Of a DNA stretch of 64,000 nt, positions 36,398-45,145 are shown in pieces. The notes under the pieces were generated by a model. That model was not told where the DNA came from. It did no database searches and saw only the letters and a list, made by a program, of their open reading frames with translations. Within the stretch, counting starts at the first letter, position 1; every line of letters starts with the position of its first letter. Origin of the DNA: UBA11986 sp031402435 (GTDB taxonomy: Bacteria; Bacteroidota; Ignavibacteria; UBA10030; UBA6906); assembly GCA_031402435.1 (NCBI GenBank), contig JANNSJ010000045.1:1-64000 (forward strand), given 5' to 3'. A program made the position numbers and the translations under genes.

Positions 36398-39300
36398 TTG
36401 ACTCCTTACCGCGTAAGCGAACAACAAACACGCTACTCCCTCATTGATCCCCAGCTCAAACGAGCCGGATGGAATCTCACCGACCGTACGCAGATCGGAT
36501 TGGAGATTCCGGTTGCGGGGTACAACGTCATTGCGAGCGAAGCGAAGCAATCTGGCTCAAGGTACAAAAGCGAGATTGCTTCGTCGTTCACTCCGCTCAC
36601 TCCTCGCAATGACTTGGGTTCCGAAGGCATTACCGACTACTGCCTCTATCGCACCAATGGCGAAGTCCTCGCAGTCGTCGAAGCAAAGCGCACAAGCCGC
36701 GAGCCCCGCGTTGGCAAGCAGCAGGTGCTTGAGTATGTGACCACCATCGAGAAGAAACAGAGCTTCCGACCATTTGCATTCATGGCGAATGGCGAGGATA
36801 TCTTTTTCTGGGATAGCGCCGAGTCGGCTGAGCGGCACGTTGCCGGATTCTTCTCTCGTGAGAATCTCGAACGCCTTCTTTTCCTGAAGCAGAACCGCAA
36901 GCCTCTCAACAGCATTCAGATCAAAGATTCCATCGTAAACCGTGCGTACCAGATTGAGGCCATACGGAGAATCTCGGAAGCCATCGAGAAGAAGAAAAAG
37001 CGGAAGGCGCTCCTCGTGATGGCAACGGGCACAGGCAAGACCCGCACAACGATGGCGCTCATCGATGTGTTCCTTCGTGCTCACGCGGCGCAGCGTGTCC
37101 TCTTCCTCGCAGACCGTGACGCTCTCGTTGACCAGGCATTGGCCGATGGCTTCAAAGTTCATCTGCCGAACGAAGCACAGACTCGAATCCGGACATACCA
37201 GATAGACACAACCAAACGCATGTACGTCTCAACGCTGCAAACGCTGGAGATGTGCTACGAGAAGTTCTCGCCTGCCGACTTTGATCTCGTCATCGCAGAT
37301 GAGTGTCATCGCTCCATCTACAACAAGTTCACGGACGTGCTCGCGTATTTCGATGCAATTCAAATTGGTCTGACAGCAACACCCGCCGAGTTCATCGACC
37401 GTGACACGATGAAGTTCTTCGATTGCGATCCCGCCGAAAAGGGCGGGACAGGCGTCCGAACCCCGACCTATCTGTACACATTCGATGAAGCTGTCAAAGA
37501 CAAATACCTTGCCGACTTCAATGTCTACGCGGCGCAGACGAAGTTTCAACGCAAAGGCATCAAGGGTGTTGACCTGACGGATGAAGACAGGGACTCGCTG
37601 AAATCACGGGGAATTGACCCTGATGACATCAACTATGAAGGGACTGACCTCGAACGGAAGGTGACGAACAAAGATACACTCCGCAGGCAGTGGAATGAGT
37701 TCATGCAGTTTTGCATCAAGGATGCAACCGGACAGTTACCGGGAAAAACGATTGTCTTTGCGATTACGCATAACCACGCAACACGGCTCGCCGACGCGTT
37801 CAACGAGATGTACCCGGAATACGGCGGCAAGCTTGTGCAGGTGATTACTTCGAAGATGGAGCGTGCGAATATGAGGGTGGATTTCGGATTTGGGATTGCG
37901 GAAGGAAGGCGGCCCAATCCGCAATCGACAATCCGCCCTCCGAAATCCAGATATAAGCCGGTGAACTCGCAGATCAAGTGGCGCCGTGCGCCATGGCGCC
38001 AAAGGCGCTCATTCTGGCAGATGATCGGAAGAGGAACACGCAGCCAGGAAGCGTGCAAGCGTTTGGAGTGGCTCCCCAACCGTGAGAAGGACAAGTTCCT
38101 TATCGTGGACTTCTGGGAGAACTTCGAGCATTTCAACATGATGCCGAAGGATGGCGAAACCACGGGCCAGATACCGGTATTGGTTACAATCTTCAATACC
38201 CGCCTCACGAAGCTGGAGGTACTTTTCGCAGCCGACGAGTCATTGCGAAGCGCCTACGCACCAAATGTCATTGCGAGCGGAGCGAAGCAATCTCATTCCG
38301 AGCCGTCTGTCACTGCGAGGAGCGAAGCGACGAAGCAGTCTCTCTTTTCAGATGAGCGGATTGTTCCGCCTTCCAGAATCCCGCTCATGAGCGGAATCCC
38401 AGAAAGCGGGACTTCGTCCCTGAGAAGCGGGACTCGCAATGACAGTGTGGCCGAGGATGTGCGAAGGATAATCCAGGACCTCCGCGCCCTCATTGCCCGT
38501 ATCCCTGAATCCTCCTACTCCGTGAAGCTGGCAATGAAGGAAGTCCGTGAGGCGTGGCCTGCCCGACTGGGGGAGGGTGCTGAGGGGCGGTCAGGCGGGG
38601 ACGACGACTTCTGGCGCTACATCACCGCCTCCAAAATCGAGTTCCTCCGGATGAAAGTCGCGCCGCTCCTCCGGTTTGTGCCGCATGTAAAACCTGCTGA
38701 AGAATTCTTTGTGAGCAAGATGGAACGTTGCGGGCTGGCTCTGCTGCAAAAGAAAGACCTGAAGATGCACATTGAATCCATCCGTGAAGATGTCTCGCTG
38801 TTGCAAACCAACCTCGATCAGGTCCAACCTCACGTAAAGCTGATTGATACCGTGTTAGGCTCCGCGTATTGGAGTACACTCACACTCGGCCCGCTGGACG
38901 AAGCAAAAGAAACTCTCGCCCCGCTGATGAAGTACCGCCGTGACCGTCCCTCGATTGTGATTGAGCTTGGCCTGGACGACATTATTGACTCGCGCAGGTG
39001 GGTGATACTCCGGAAGGACTCGCAGCGTGTATACGTGGAAGAGTACAAGAAGAAAATCGAAGAGAAGATCTTGCAGATGGCGGCAAAGCATGAAACGATT
39101 GAGAAACTAAAGAAGGGTGTAGGGGTTGGGGTGGAGGATTTAGTGAAGCTGGAGGAAACGCTGGAGGCCGAGCTTGGCACCGACGAGCTGAGCCTCGATG
39201 ATGAGAACATGCTGAAGGCGTTTGGCGTGCGTGTGGGAAGTCTTGTGGACTTCCTGAAGCATGTGCTCGGACTTGAAGCGCTCCCCTCGTACGAGACTGT

Positions 39301-39526
39301 TGTGCGCAAGGCGTTCGATGCGTTCATTCTTGAGCATAACTACAATGCGGACCAGTCCCGGTTCCTGCGCGTTGTTCAGAGCGTCTTCCTGCAGCGGAGG
39401 AAGCTAGAGCTTTCCGACTTGTACGAGGAGCCGTTCACGAACTTTGGTGCGAATGCGGTGGAGAAACTGTTTGGTGAGAATGAAATAACAGAACTGATTG
39501 AGTTGGCGAGGAGATTGGCGGCGTAG
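36398..39526 (+). CDS. hsdR: Type I restriction enzyme HsdR, damaged by repeat insertions
   Basis: 1042 residues from a TTG start. The N-terminal nuclease core includes VVEAKRTSREPRVGKQQVLE. Helicase motifs are Walker A (MATGTGKTRTTMAL near residue 208), DECHRSIYNKF, LTATPAEF and motif VI FWQMIGRGTRS. Between VITSKMERA and KPVNSQIK the usual motif V region (an AVSVDMLDTGIDVPE-like stretch) is missing and replaced by repeat-encoded residues. Two more repeats of another family interrupt it near residues 44-72 and 615-685, and a small GGCGCC palindrome adds about 11 residues before motif VI. The frame stays open, but ATP-dependent translocation is probably lost. It belongs with hsdM and hsdS downstream. 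Confidence 0.85.
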   Translation: MTPYRVSEQQTRYSLIDPQLKRAGWNLTDRTQIGLEIPVAGYNVIASEAKQSGSRYKSEIASSFTPLTPRNDLGSEGITDYCLYRTNGEVLAVVEAKRTSREPRVGKQQVLEYVTTIEKKQSFRPFAFMANGEDIFFWDSAESAERHVAGFFSRENLERLLFLKQNRKPLNSIQIKDSIVNRAYQIEAIRRISEAIEKKKKRKALLVMATGTGKTRTTMALIDVFLRAHAAQRVLFLADRDALVDQALADGFKVHLPNEAQTRIRTYQIDTTKRMYVSTLQTLEMCYEKFSPADFDLVIADECHRSIYNKFTDVLAYFDAIQIGLTATPAEFIDRDTMKFFDCDPAEKGGTGVRTPTYLYTFDEAVKDKYLADFNVYAAQTKFQRKGIKGVDLTDEDRDSLKSRGIDPDDINYEGTDLERKVTNKDTLRRQWNEFMQFCIKDATGQLPGKTIVFAITHNHATRLADAFNEMYPEYGGKLVQVITSKMERANMRVDFGFGIAEGRRPNPQSTIRPPKSRYKPVNSQIKWRRAPWRQRRSFWQMIGRGTRSQEACKRLEWLPNREKDKFLIVDFWENFEHFNMMPKDGETTGQIPVLVTIFNTRLTKLEVLFAADESLRSAYAPNVIASGAKQSHSEPSVTARSEATKQSLFSDERIVPPSRIPLMSGIPESGTSSLRSGTRNDSVAEDVRRIIQDLRALIARIPESSYSVKLAMKEVREAWPARLGEGAEGRSGGDDDFWRYITASKIEFLRMKVAPLLRFVPHVKPAEEFFVSKMERCGLALLQKKDLKMHIESIREDVSLLQTNLDQVQPHVKLIDTVLGSAYWSTLTLGPLDEAKETLAPLMKYRRDRPSIVIELGLDDIIDSRRWVILRKDSQRVYVEEYKKKIEEKILQMAAKHETIEKLKKGVGVGVEDLVKLEETLEAELGTDELSLDDENMLKAFGVRVGSLVDFLKHVLGLEALPSYETVVRKAFDAFILEHNYNADQSRFLRVVQSVFLQRRKLELSDLYEEPFTNFGANAVEKLFGENEITELIELARRLAA
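36527..36613. repeat. GTCATTGCGAG-family palindrome inside hsdR (copy 1)
   Basis: GTCATTGCGAGCGAAGCGAA opens the copy and CTCGCAATGAC closes it; GAAGCAATCT faces AGATTGCTTC. It is in frame and encodes VIASEAKQS ... TPRND within the N-terminal nuclease domain. Confidence 0.9.
37878..37949. repeat. GGATTTCGG-type inverted repeat replacing hsdR motif V
   Basis: The left arm GGATTTCGGATTTGGGATTG plus a GGAAGGAAGGCGG stretch faces CCCAATCCGCAATCGACAAT and CCGAAATCC. The arms match those flanking the four-helix genes in hsdM, but no gene lies between them here. It encodes DFGFGIAEGRRPNPQSTIR in frame. Confidence 0.8.
37979..38010. repeat. Short GGCGCC palindrome in hsdR
   Basis: TGGCGCCGTGCGCCATGGCG and the following CCAAAGGCGC form nested GGCGCC/GCGCC pairs. 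It encodes about 11 residues (WRRAPWRQRRS) inserted between NSQIK and FWQMIGRG, which are normally adjacent. Confidence 0.65.
38239..38446. repeat. Compound GTCATTGCGAG-family repeat block in hsdR
   Basis: Three left-arm-like starts occur: GTCATTGCGAAGCG (38239), GTCATTGCGAGCGGAGCGAA (38267) and GTCACTGCGAGGAGCGAAGC (38309). An inner palindrome ATGAGCGGATTGTTCCGCC / CCGCTCATGAGCGG follows, and the block closes with GGGACTCGCAATGACA. All remain in frame with hsdR, adding about 65 residues of low-complexity sequence. Confidence 0.85.
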
Positions 39527-39627
39527 GGGGCAGCCTGAAATCCAGATTGCGACCTTCATCTAATTGCCTCAATAGCTTATATTGAATACGTGCCCAAATA
39601 AATAAACCGGTAAGGAGAATCTAAGTC

Positions 39628-40986
39628 ATGGCTGATCAGCTTGAACGAATATCGGTTATTGTTCCGAGGAACCCATTTACGCCACCCAGTTTAGGCGAGG
39701 TTCATCACTTCCTATGTGCGCTCGATGTGGTGAAACTGATGGAATGGTGGCCAGGATTACCTCATGTACCCAAAAAAGACCCGCTAAAAGTTAAGACTAT
39801 TCAAAGATCACTTGATTGGAAGCGAGTAACACAAATTGCCGCATACCTTCTGCAGCAGGAAATAGAGGATGCACCTACAGTCCTGGATGAAGTATTCGGT
39901 CCGGTTTATGAGCCACAGAAGAATGAGCCCGGCCGCGAGTGGCCCCCGACGGTTAAGGAAATAGTGAAATACAATAGAAGTTCATTTCCCTTTTTCAGCA
40001 ATGTACTCGTCCATGTTAATGGTGTTACATTCACACCGAACAAAAAGATAGAAGAAACGGGCGAGCTTCACTTGGATCCAAACGCACCGGATTTCTTCTT
40101 GACCATTATTGACGGTCAGCATCGCATCAACGGTGCTTACATGGCATTGAGAATTCGGCAAAAATCTGACCCGTCTGCAGAATGGTCTATCCCAGCAGAG
40201 GTCTTCAAGGATCTTGATCCTCGAGACAAGCCGCCGATACACCAAGCGCAGATTTTCATTGATGTCAATTTGAATCAGAAGAAGGTTGACCGTTCGTTGG
40301 TTGCGGATCTGTTTCCTCTTGCAAGGGGACGTCGTGAGTCACTTGACACGAAGGATCGTGCACAAGATATTGGACGACGACTAATGCTGGAGACCGGACC
40401 ACTCGTAGGTATGATTCAGATTCCTGGAATAAGGTATGGCGTTAAGGATGTCGTAGCGTTAGCAACCCTGAATGCCGGCATCGAGGGGGTGATTCCTTCG
40501 TTGGACGCTTGTGATATTACGGATCTTGAGGCACAGACAGATTTTCTGGCTCAATTCCTTGAGTGTTGGTTGGCTGCTTCGGGTCGCGGTGAGGAGAAGG
40601 GGACACTCGAACTTGACCGTGAGAATGTGGTGTACCAAGGGCGTGTTCTAGTCTCGGTGATTGGCCTTGTCCCGGCGCTTCTCCATCATTTGAGGATCAG
40701 AGGGATTCCGTTTGCCTCGAATAAGGCACGAGCGGAGATGATACACTGGTTACGAGATCTGATATACCGAGGAGGTCTTAGTCATAAGGGGAAGTTTGTC
40801 TCCAAGGATGAGTTCAAGAAGCTCGGCTTCCTGGGTAGTGGCGGTATTGGCAGATTTCGGAATTTGCTGTGGGCATCTGCCATCCGAAAAACAAAACTAG
40901 GAGCAAAGATATCTGAGAAAAGGGTAGCCGATTTAGCAGATCAAGCTAGAAAAGAAGTTCTCAGATCAGTGGAGCCCCCAAGGTGA
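39628..40986 (+). CDS. DGQHR-domain protein (DndB-related)
   Basis: 452 residues; ATG after an AAGGAGAA ribosome site. The hallmark is FLTIIDGQHRINGAYMAL at about residue 155, followed by IFIDVNLNQKKVDRSLVADL, the pattern of the DGQHR family related to DndB/ParB-like folds. These proteins occur with phosphorothioation and other DNA-modification systems, often as regulators. It opens a seven-gene run between hsdR and hsdM, and its stop overlaps the next start by 4 bases. A role in sensing or controlling DNA modification is inferred from family and context. Confidence 0.82.
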   Translation: MADQLERISVIVPRNPFTPPSLGEVHHFLCALDVVKLMEWWPGLPHVPKKDPLKVKTIQRSLDWKRVTQIAAYLLQQEIEDAPTVLDEVFGPVYEPQKNEPGREWPPTVKEIVKYNRSSFPFFSNVLVHVNGVTFTPNKKIEETGELHLDPNAPDFFLTIIDGQHRINGAYMALRIRQKSDPSAEWSIPAEVFKDLDPRDKPPIHQAQIFIDVNLNQKKVDRSLVADLFPLARGRRESLDTKDRAQDIGRRLMLETGPLVGMIQIPGIRYGVKDVVALATLNAGIEGVIPSLDACDITDLEAQTDFLAQFLECWLAASGRGEEKGTLELDRENVVYQGRVLVSVIGLVPALLHHLRIRGIPFASNKARAEMIHWLRDLIYRGGLSHKGKFVSKDEFKKLGFLGSGGIGRFRNLLWASAIRKTKLGAKISEKRVADLADQARKEVLRSVEPPR

Positions 40987-41822
40987 TTGATCATTCAGAT
41001 TCTGATCAGGTCTTAGGGCTGACCTTTGCACGCCTTGGGAGACCAGCGAATACTCTTGAGTTTCCATTAGTGGAGTCTCTCTCGGATCGGGTTGTTACCT
41101 CGTTGGAAGATGATGTTCAGCTGATTCCTCACTTTCAAATCTCACTGTTTGCATCGGCGAGTATTGAAATGTGGCATAGGGCAGTTCATAGCTTTCTTTG
41201 GTCAGTCGCCTTGAGAGACCATAGCAAGATATGGTCTTCTGTTACTGGATATTATTCGAGTCACTATGTAATGCGCGCATTTGCTCACGCTTTTGGCTTC
41301 TTCAAGTCGTTCGCAAAGAAGAAGATAATACAGGTGGTTATCAGTCACGGTACGGGTGTATGCAAGGTAATCGATGCGGATGATAAGGGTGAGCACAGTT
41401 TCTATTGGAAAGTTGTGAAGCATTATCCTGAATTCAAGGATAACCTATTGTTTCGATTTAATAGTGAGCGAGACAAGACATCCGACTGTTCACATCGGAA
41501 CCACGCCAACTACTCTGATCATATTGGTGGCTATTTGAAAGTTGGGTTTCCAACAACTGCTCAACTTTTAGACTCGATTGAGAAAATTAGCCGCATTCGT
41601 CGCTTTGCGATAACAGAAGTCTCTAGGGATGGCTTCCCGGATTTGGATAACGTCCAGATCCTTGCCTACCAGCGTCTCGTGACATTTAGGGACTTTCTGG
41701 ATGGCCGCTTAAAGGATAATCGGTTCTGGCGTGCACATCGAGACCCGAACTGGTGCAAAGGAATGGTCACCTTCCATCTTGAGGACGCCAAACTCAAAGT
41801 ACTGAAAGAGGGCATTCGTTAG
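40983..41822 (+). CDS. Unknown cassette protein with a possible HEPN-like helical core
   Basis: 279 residues, GTG start in a 4-base overlap with the DGQHR gene. I do not recognise the family. A helical stretch at about 55-110 (IEMWHRAVHSFLWSVALRDH, WSSVTGYYSSHYVMRAFAHA) has the spacing of HEPN-like or similar four-helix proteins, including a Tyr-Tyr-Ser pair ahead of an Arg. A His/Cys-rich part (SDCSHRNHANYSDHIGGYLK) follows, and a Trp/His C-terminal region (FWRAHRDPNWCKGMVTFHLE). No signal peptide or membrane helix. Position argues for a core component of the cassette, perhaps effector or partner of the DGQHR protein. Confidence 0.55.
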   Translation: MIDHSDSDQVLGLTFARLGRPANTLEFPLVESLSDRVVTSLEDDVQLIPHFQISLFASASIEMWHRAVHSFLWSVALRDHSKIWSSVTGYYSSHYVMRAFAHAFGFFKSFAKKKIIQVVISHGTGVCKVIDADDKGEHSFYWKVVKHYPEFKDNLLFRFNSERDKTSDCSHRNHANYSDHIGGYLKVGFPTTAQLLDSIEKISRIRRFAITEVSRDGFPDLDNVQILAYQRLVTFRDFLDGRLKDNRFWRAHRDPNWCKGMVTFHLEDAKLKVLKEGIR

Positions 41823-41826
41823 ACGT

Positions 41827-42969
41827 ATGAAGTACATGGGTTCAAAAAGCTTCATGCTTACCAATGGCCTCGGGACGTTGATAAAACAACGGGCTAGGTA
41901 TGCAACCAGAATCGTTGATTTGTTTTCCGGGGCAGGCCACATCGCTTGGTTCGCAGCGGCTGAAACAGAGAAGCCAGTCCTTGCTGTGGACCTTCAGAAT
42001 TATTCTCGGATACTAGCCAAAGCAGTAATCTCCCGGAAGACTAAGCTTGATCCAGCCCAACTGCAGAAAGTGTGGCTTGATAAAGTAGAAGCAGCTATGA
42101 CACGTTCTTCTTACTACAAAGCTGGACTCAGGATTGAATCTGGGGAAATCACGATTGCTAAGGTGAAAGAGGCGAGACTATTCTGCAAGAGAAACGGGAA
42201 AACTGGAGTAATACTGCGGGCGTATGGAGGACACTACTTCAGTCCATCTCAAGCGGTGATCTTTGATTTGATGCGCGCACATCTTCCGGTGAATAGCCCG
42301 AGTAGATCGGTGTGCCTTGCCTCTATGATAATTGCAGCGAGCAAGTGCGTTGCGGCGCCAGGCCACACTGCTCAACCATTTCAACCCACCAAGGGAGCTA
42401 AGAAATTTCTCAAAGAGGCTTGGGATAGAAACCCGATTGCTCTCACTAAGCTCGCACTTGGTGAAGTTGCGATTCGACACACGAAAGTGATTGGGAGAGC
42501 GACTTCTGCGGACGCGTTAGAAGCAGCAAAACATCTAAAGAAGAGCGATCTCGTGATCATCGACCCTCCGTACTCAGGAGTGCAATACAGCAGGTTCTAT
42601 CACGTTCTTGAGACTATTGCTACTGGTAGATGTGGACGCGTGACGGGTATAGGAAGATATCCATCGCGAAAGCGGCGACCACAATCAGAGTTTAGCAACA
42701 AGGGGCAGTCGAAAAAAGCTCTTGAGAGACTCTTGCATCGGATCGCTCGGAGAGGCTCGAGAGTGATTTTTACATTCCCGGCAAGGAAGACAAGTAATGG
42801 GCTGTCTGGATCGATAGTTGAGGAAACAGCTAAGAAATGGTTCAAGGTATCCAGCAGGGCAATCTACTACAAGTTCAGCACGATGGGAGGGAACAACGAA
42901 CACAGAAATGCGCGTAAGAGGTCCAAAGAGCTGATAATTTCATTGACACCAAAAGCCAACGTAGCATAG
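41827..42969 (+). CDS. D12-class DNA adenine methylase-like protein
   Basis: 380 residues. It opens with the family signature KYMGSKSFML, has the SAM-binding motif I in IVDLFSGAGHIAWFA near residue 31, and catalytic motif IV DPPY in DLVIIDPPYSGVQYSRFYHV near residue 245. Motif order (I before IV) is that of Dam-like alpha-class N6-adenine methyltransferases. The region between motifs is longer than in Dam and probably recognises the target. It lies 4 bases after the unknown gene. It may mark host DNA for the cassette independently of the type I system. Confidence 0.82.
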   Translation: MKYMGSKSFMLTNGLGTLIKQRARYATRIVDLFSGAGHIAWFAAAETEKPVLAVDLQNYSRILAKAVISRKTKLDPAQLQKVWLDKVEAAMTRSSYYKAGLRIESGEITIAKVKEARLFCKRNGKTGVILRAYGGHYFSPSQAVIFDLMRAHLPVNSPSRSVCLASMIIAASKCVAAPGHTAQPFQPTKGAKKFLKEAWDRNPIALTKLALGEVAIRHTKVIGRATSADALEAAKHLKKSDLVIIDPPYSGVQYSRFYHVLETIATGRCGRVTGIGRYPSRKRRPQSEFSNKGQSKKALERLLHRIARRGSRVIFTFPARKTSNGLSGSIVEETAKKWFKVSSRAIYYKFSTMGGNNEHRNARKRSKELIISLTPKANVA

Positions 42970-42987
42970 TGCGAAGTCTAATTCATC

Positions 42988-44508
42988 ATGAGTGAGTTTC
43001 TAAGAGTTGCGAGAGAAATTCTTGAGCTAGAGCAAAAGCCGATGCGCGCCATGGAAATCGTCTCGGCTGCTATTAAGCATGGCTTGTTTTCCGACAAACG
43101 CGCCGGCAAGACACCGTATCAAACAATGAAGTCGAAGCTCAGTGTATACATAAGGCGGCGAGGAGATGCTTCAGAATTTGTTCGTACGGAAGCCGGCAAG
43201 TTCTATCTTCGACATCTATTGACAGAAAACCAACAGGTCTATCATGCGCCGCCGTATAGACCAAAAACGGAAGAGCAAGTCTTGGTTTTCAGGAGTGATC
43301 TATTGGAGAATGGCGGGAGATTCCAAGGCATTAAGAAGTCGCCAAGAGACTTCTTTCATAGAATCCTCAGTGGTGATGTTTGCAAGTATGTCGACCGAAT
43401 TCAGGCCGAAAAGGATGAGAGCAACAAGCAGGTAATAACTTACATCATGGTAACGCGGGGAAGTAGCGTGCTTGCATATAAACGAGGCTACTTTAGTCGC
43501 GTGGAAGACTATTTAAAAGGCTCCCACTGTATTGGTTTTGGGGGGCACGTCACACAAGCCGACCTCGACCTCTTCTCCTCCAACGACATGGGAGTGACAA
43601 GAAGTGTAGCACGAGAGCTGTCTGAGGAGCTCAAACTTCCTGAGATTGATCAGCAGCGATTGCAGAAGGGAATAGGTCTTAAGGCTGTTGGAGTTTTAAA
43701 TGACGATTCTTCCATTGTGGGACGAAGGCACATTGGACTGTTGTTTCGCTATGAGGTTAGCGACAACCGAGCATGGGATAAACCTGAGCGAGGTGAGAAA
43801 GCAATCACTCAGTTGCGCTGGATAGGTAACGAAAGTGAGCCTGTACCGATATGGCAGTTTGAGTATTGGTCACAACTTTGCCTGAGGGAATTCTTTTCTA
43901 ATTTGGTCAACGCAACACCTGCCTTTCGAATCTTGCGAAGGGCTCCCCTAAAACCACCTCACTTATTGTGTGTACTCGGAACTGTGGGAAGTGGAAAGTC
44001 TGAAGCAACAAAAGTCCTCTCTAGAGACTTCGGTTATGCCGAGGTGAACACTGGAAAACTCGTCGCGGATTTGCTTTCCATTCCGCCTGTTCCCAAAACT
44101 AAGCGGGAAGTATTTCAGAAGAAGGCGTGGAAGTTTATTCAGAAGAAAAAGGGTCCCCAGATGCTCGCCGAGGCGATTTGGCGAAAAGTAAAAGAACTTG
44201 ACAATCCAAAGATTCTTGTGGACGGCATAAGACAAAAGGCAACTTTTCAAGAACTGTGCCGCCTCGCAGGACGAAGGCGGATTGGCTTGCTGTATGTCCA
44301 CACGCTGCCAGACATAGCTTTCAAGTTCTACAAGAGACGCGAAGGGAATGGAATATCCATTCACGATTTTCTAAGGCTCAGAGATGCGTCGGTTGAACTG
44401 GAGGTTGGAGAGATGATCGAGTCAAGCGACGCCATATTGTATAACTGGACCGGCCGTTTGCGGTATCAGAACGTAATTAGGTCTCTTATGCAAAAACTCA
44501 CGGTGTAG
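42988..44508 (+). CDS. HARE-HTH / Nudix / P-loop kinase fusion protein
   Basis: 506 residues, three domains. Residues 1-78 are a HARE-HTH (ILELEQKPMRAMEIVSAAIK, GKTPYQTMKSKLSVYIRRRG, FVRTEAGKFYLR), a DNA-binding module found in restriction and epigenetic proteins. Residues about 145-305 are a Nudix hydrolase (HCIGFGGHVTQADLD, RSVARELSEELKLPE; the REx2EE core is intact but an insertion precedes it). Residues about 330-500 are a P-loop nucleotide-kinase-like domain (Walker A LGTVGSGKSEAT, ILVDGIRQKATFQE, SSDAILYNW). The mixture suggests handling of modified nucleotides linked to DNA binding. I know of no named protein with exactly this order. Confidence 0.75.
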   Translation: MSEFLRVAREILELEQKPMRAMEIVSAAIKHGLFSDKRAGKTPYQTMKSKLSVYIRRRGDASEFVRTEAGKFYLRHLLTENQQVYHAPPYRPKTEEQVLVFRSDLLENGGRFQGIKKSPRDFFHRILSGDVCKYVDRIQAEKDESNKQVITYIMVTRGSSVLAYKRGYFSRVEDYLKGSHCIGFGGHVTQADLDLFSSNDMGVTRSVARELSEELKLPEIDQQRLQKGIGLKAVGVLNDDSSIVGRRHIGLLFRYEVSDNRAWDKPERGEKAITQLRWIGNESEPVPIWQFEYWSQLCLREFFSNLVNATPAFRILRRAPLKPPHLLCVLGTVGSGKSEATKVLSRDFGYAEVNTGKLVADLLSIPPVPKTKREVFQKKAWKFIQKKKGPQMLAEAIWRKVKELDNPKILVDGIRQKATFQELCRLAGRRRIGLLYVHTLPDIAFKFYKRREGNGISIHDFLRLRDASVELEVGEMIESSDAILYNWTGRLRYQNVIRSLMQKLTV

Positions 44509-44524
44509 GCGAAGAGTGTATTCG

Positions 44525-45142
44525 ATGAATGGCGGTTACGATGAGGGATATAGAAGATGCAGTTGCTTCTGGGGTCAAGGACCAGGAAGTTTGGTAGTGA
44601 AGCTAGGTGATCACATAGGAACATTCACAGGATTACAGGTTCTGGACGCTGGCTGTGGCGAAGGCAAGAACGCGATCTTCTTAGCTAGGAAGGGAGCGGT
44701 TGTAACCGCAATTGATGTATCAATGTTAGCTCATCACAATGCGAGGCAAGCATGGGGCAGCGACTGCGAATTGGTTCAATGGGAGGTTGCTGACATACTA
44801 TCGTACCCACTCATGGAGAACTCATTTGATCTCATAATCGCATACGGGCTCCTGCATTGCCTCACATCCAAGGAGCAGATTGATGAGATAGTTGACCTTT
44901 TCAAGCGGTCCACTAAAGCTCGAGGGTACAACTTGATATGTGCTTTCAACAATCGACATCAGGACCTATCTGCTCACCCTGGGTTTTCCCCCACCCTCTT
45001 GGCACATATGGACTATCTAAAGAAGTATAGAGGGTGGGATATCGTGTATCAATCAGACCAAGACCTAACAGAACAACATCCTCATAACAACTTATGGCAC
45101 ACCCATTCCATGACTCGCATGATTGCTCGAAAGGAGCGTTGA
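44525..45142 (+). CDS. Class I SAM-dependent methyltransferase (TehB-like)
   Basis: About 205 residues from the ATG at 44525, preferred over the GTG at 44516 because GAAGAG lies 8 bases ahead. SAM motif I is VLDAGCGEGKNAIFLARKGA, motif II is VTAIDVS, motif III region is WEVADILSYPLMENSFDLII with AYGLLHCL. This is the TehB/small-molecule methyltransferase layout, with no DPPY motif, so a nucleotide or small-molecule substrate is more likely than DNA. It sits between the kinase fusion and the SIR2 gene in the cassette. Confidence 0.8.
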   Translation: MNGGYDEGYRRCSCFWGQGPGSLVVKLGDHIGTFTGLQVLDAGCGEGKNAIFLARKGAVVTAIDVSMLAHHNARQAWGSDCELVQWEVADILSYPLMENSFDLIIAYGLLHCLTSKEQIDEIVDLFKRSTKARGYNLICAFNNRHQDLSAHPGFSPTLLAHMDYLKKYRGWDIVYQSDQDLTEQHPHNNLWHTHSMTRMIARKER

Positions 45143-45145
45143 CAA

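Noticed and set aside
36557..37162. Minus-strand open frame of 201 codons in hsdR
   Set aside because: Opposite clear HsdR nuclease and Walker A motifs; no recognisable protein features.
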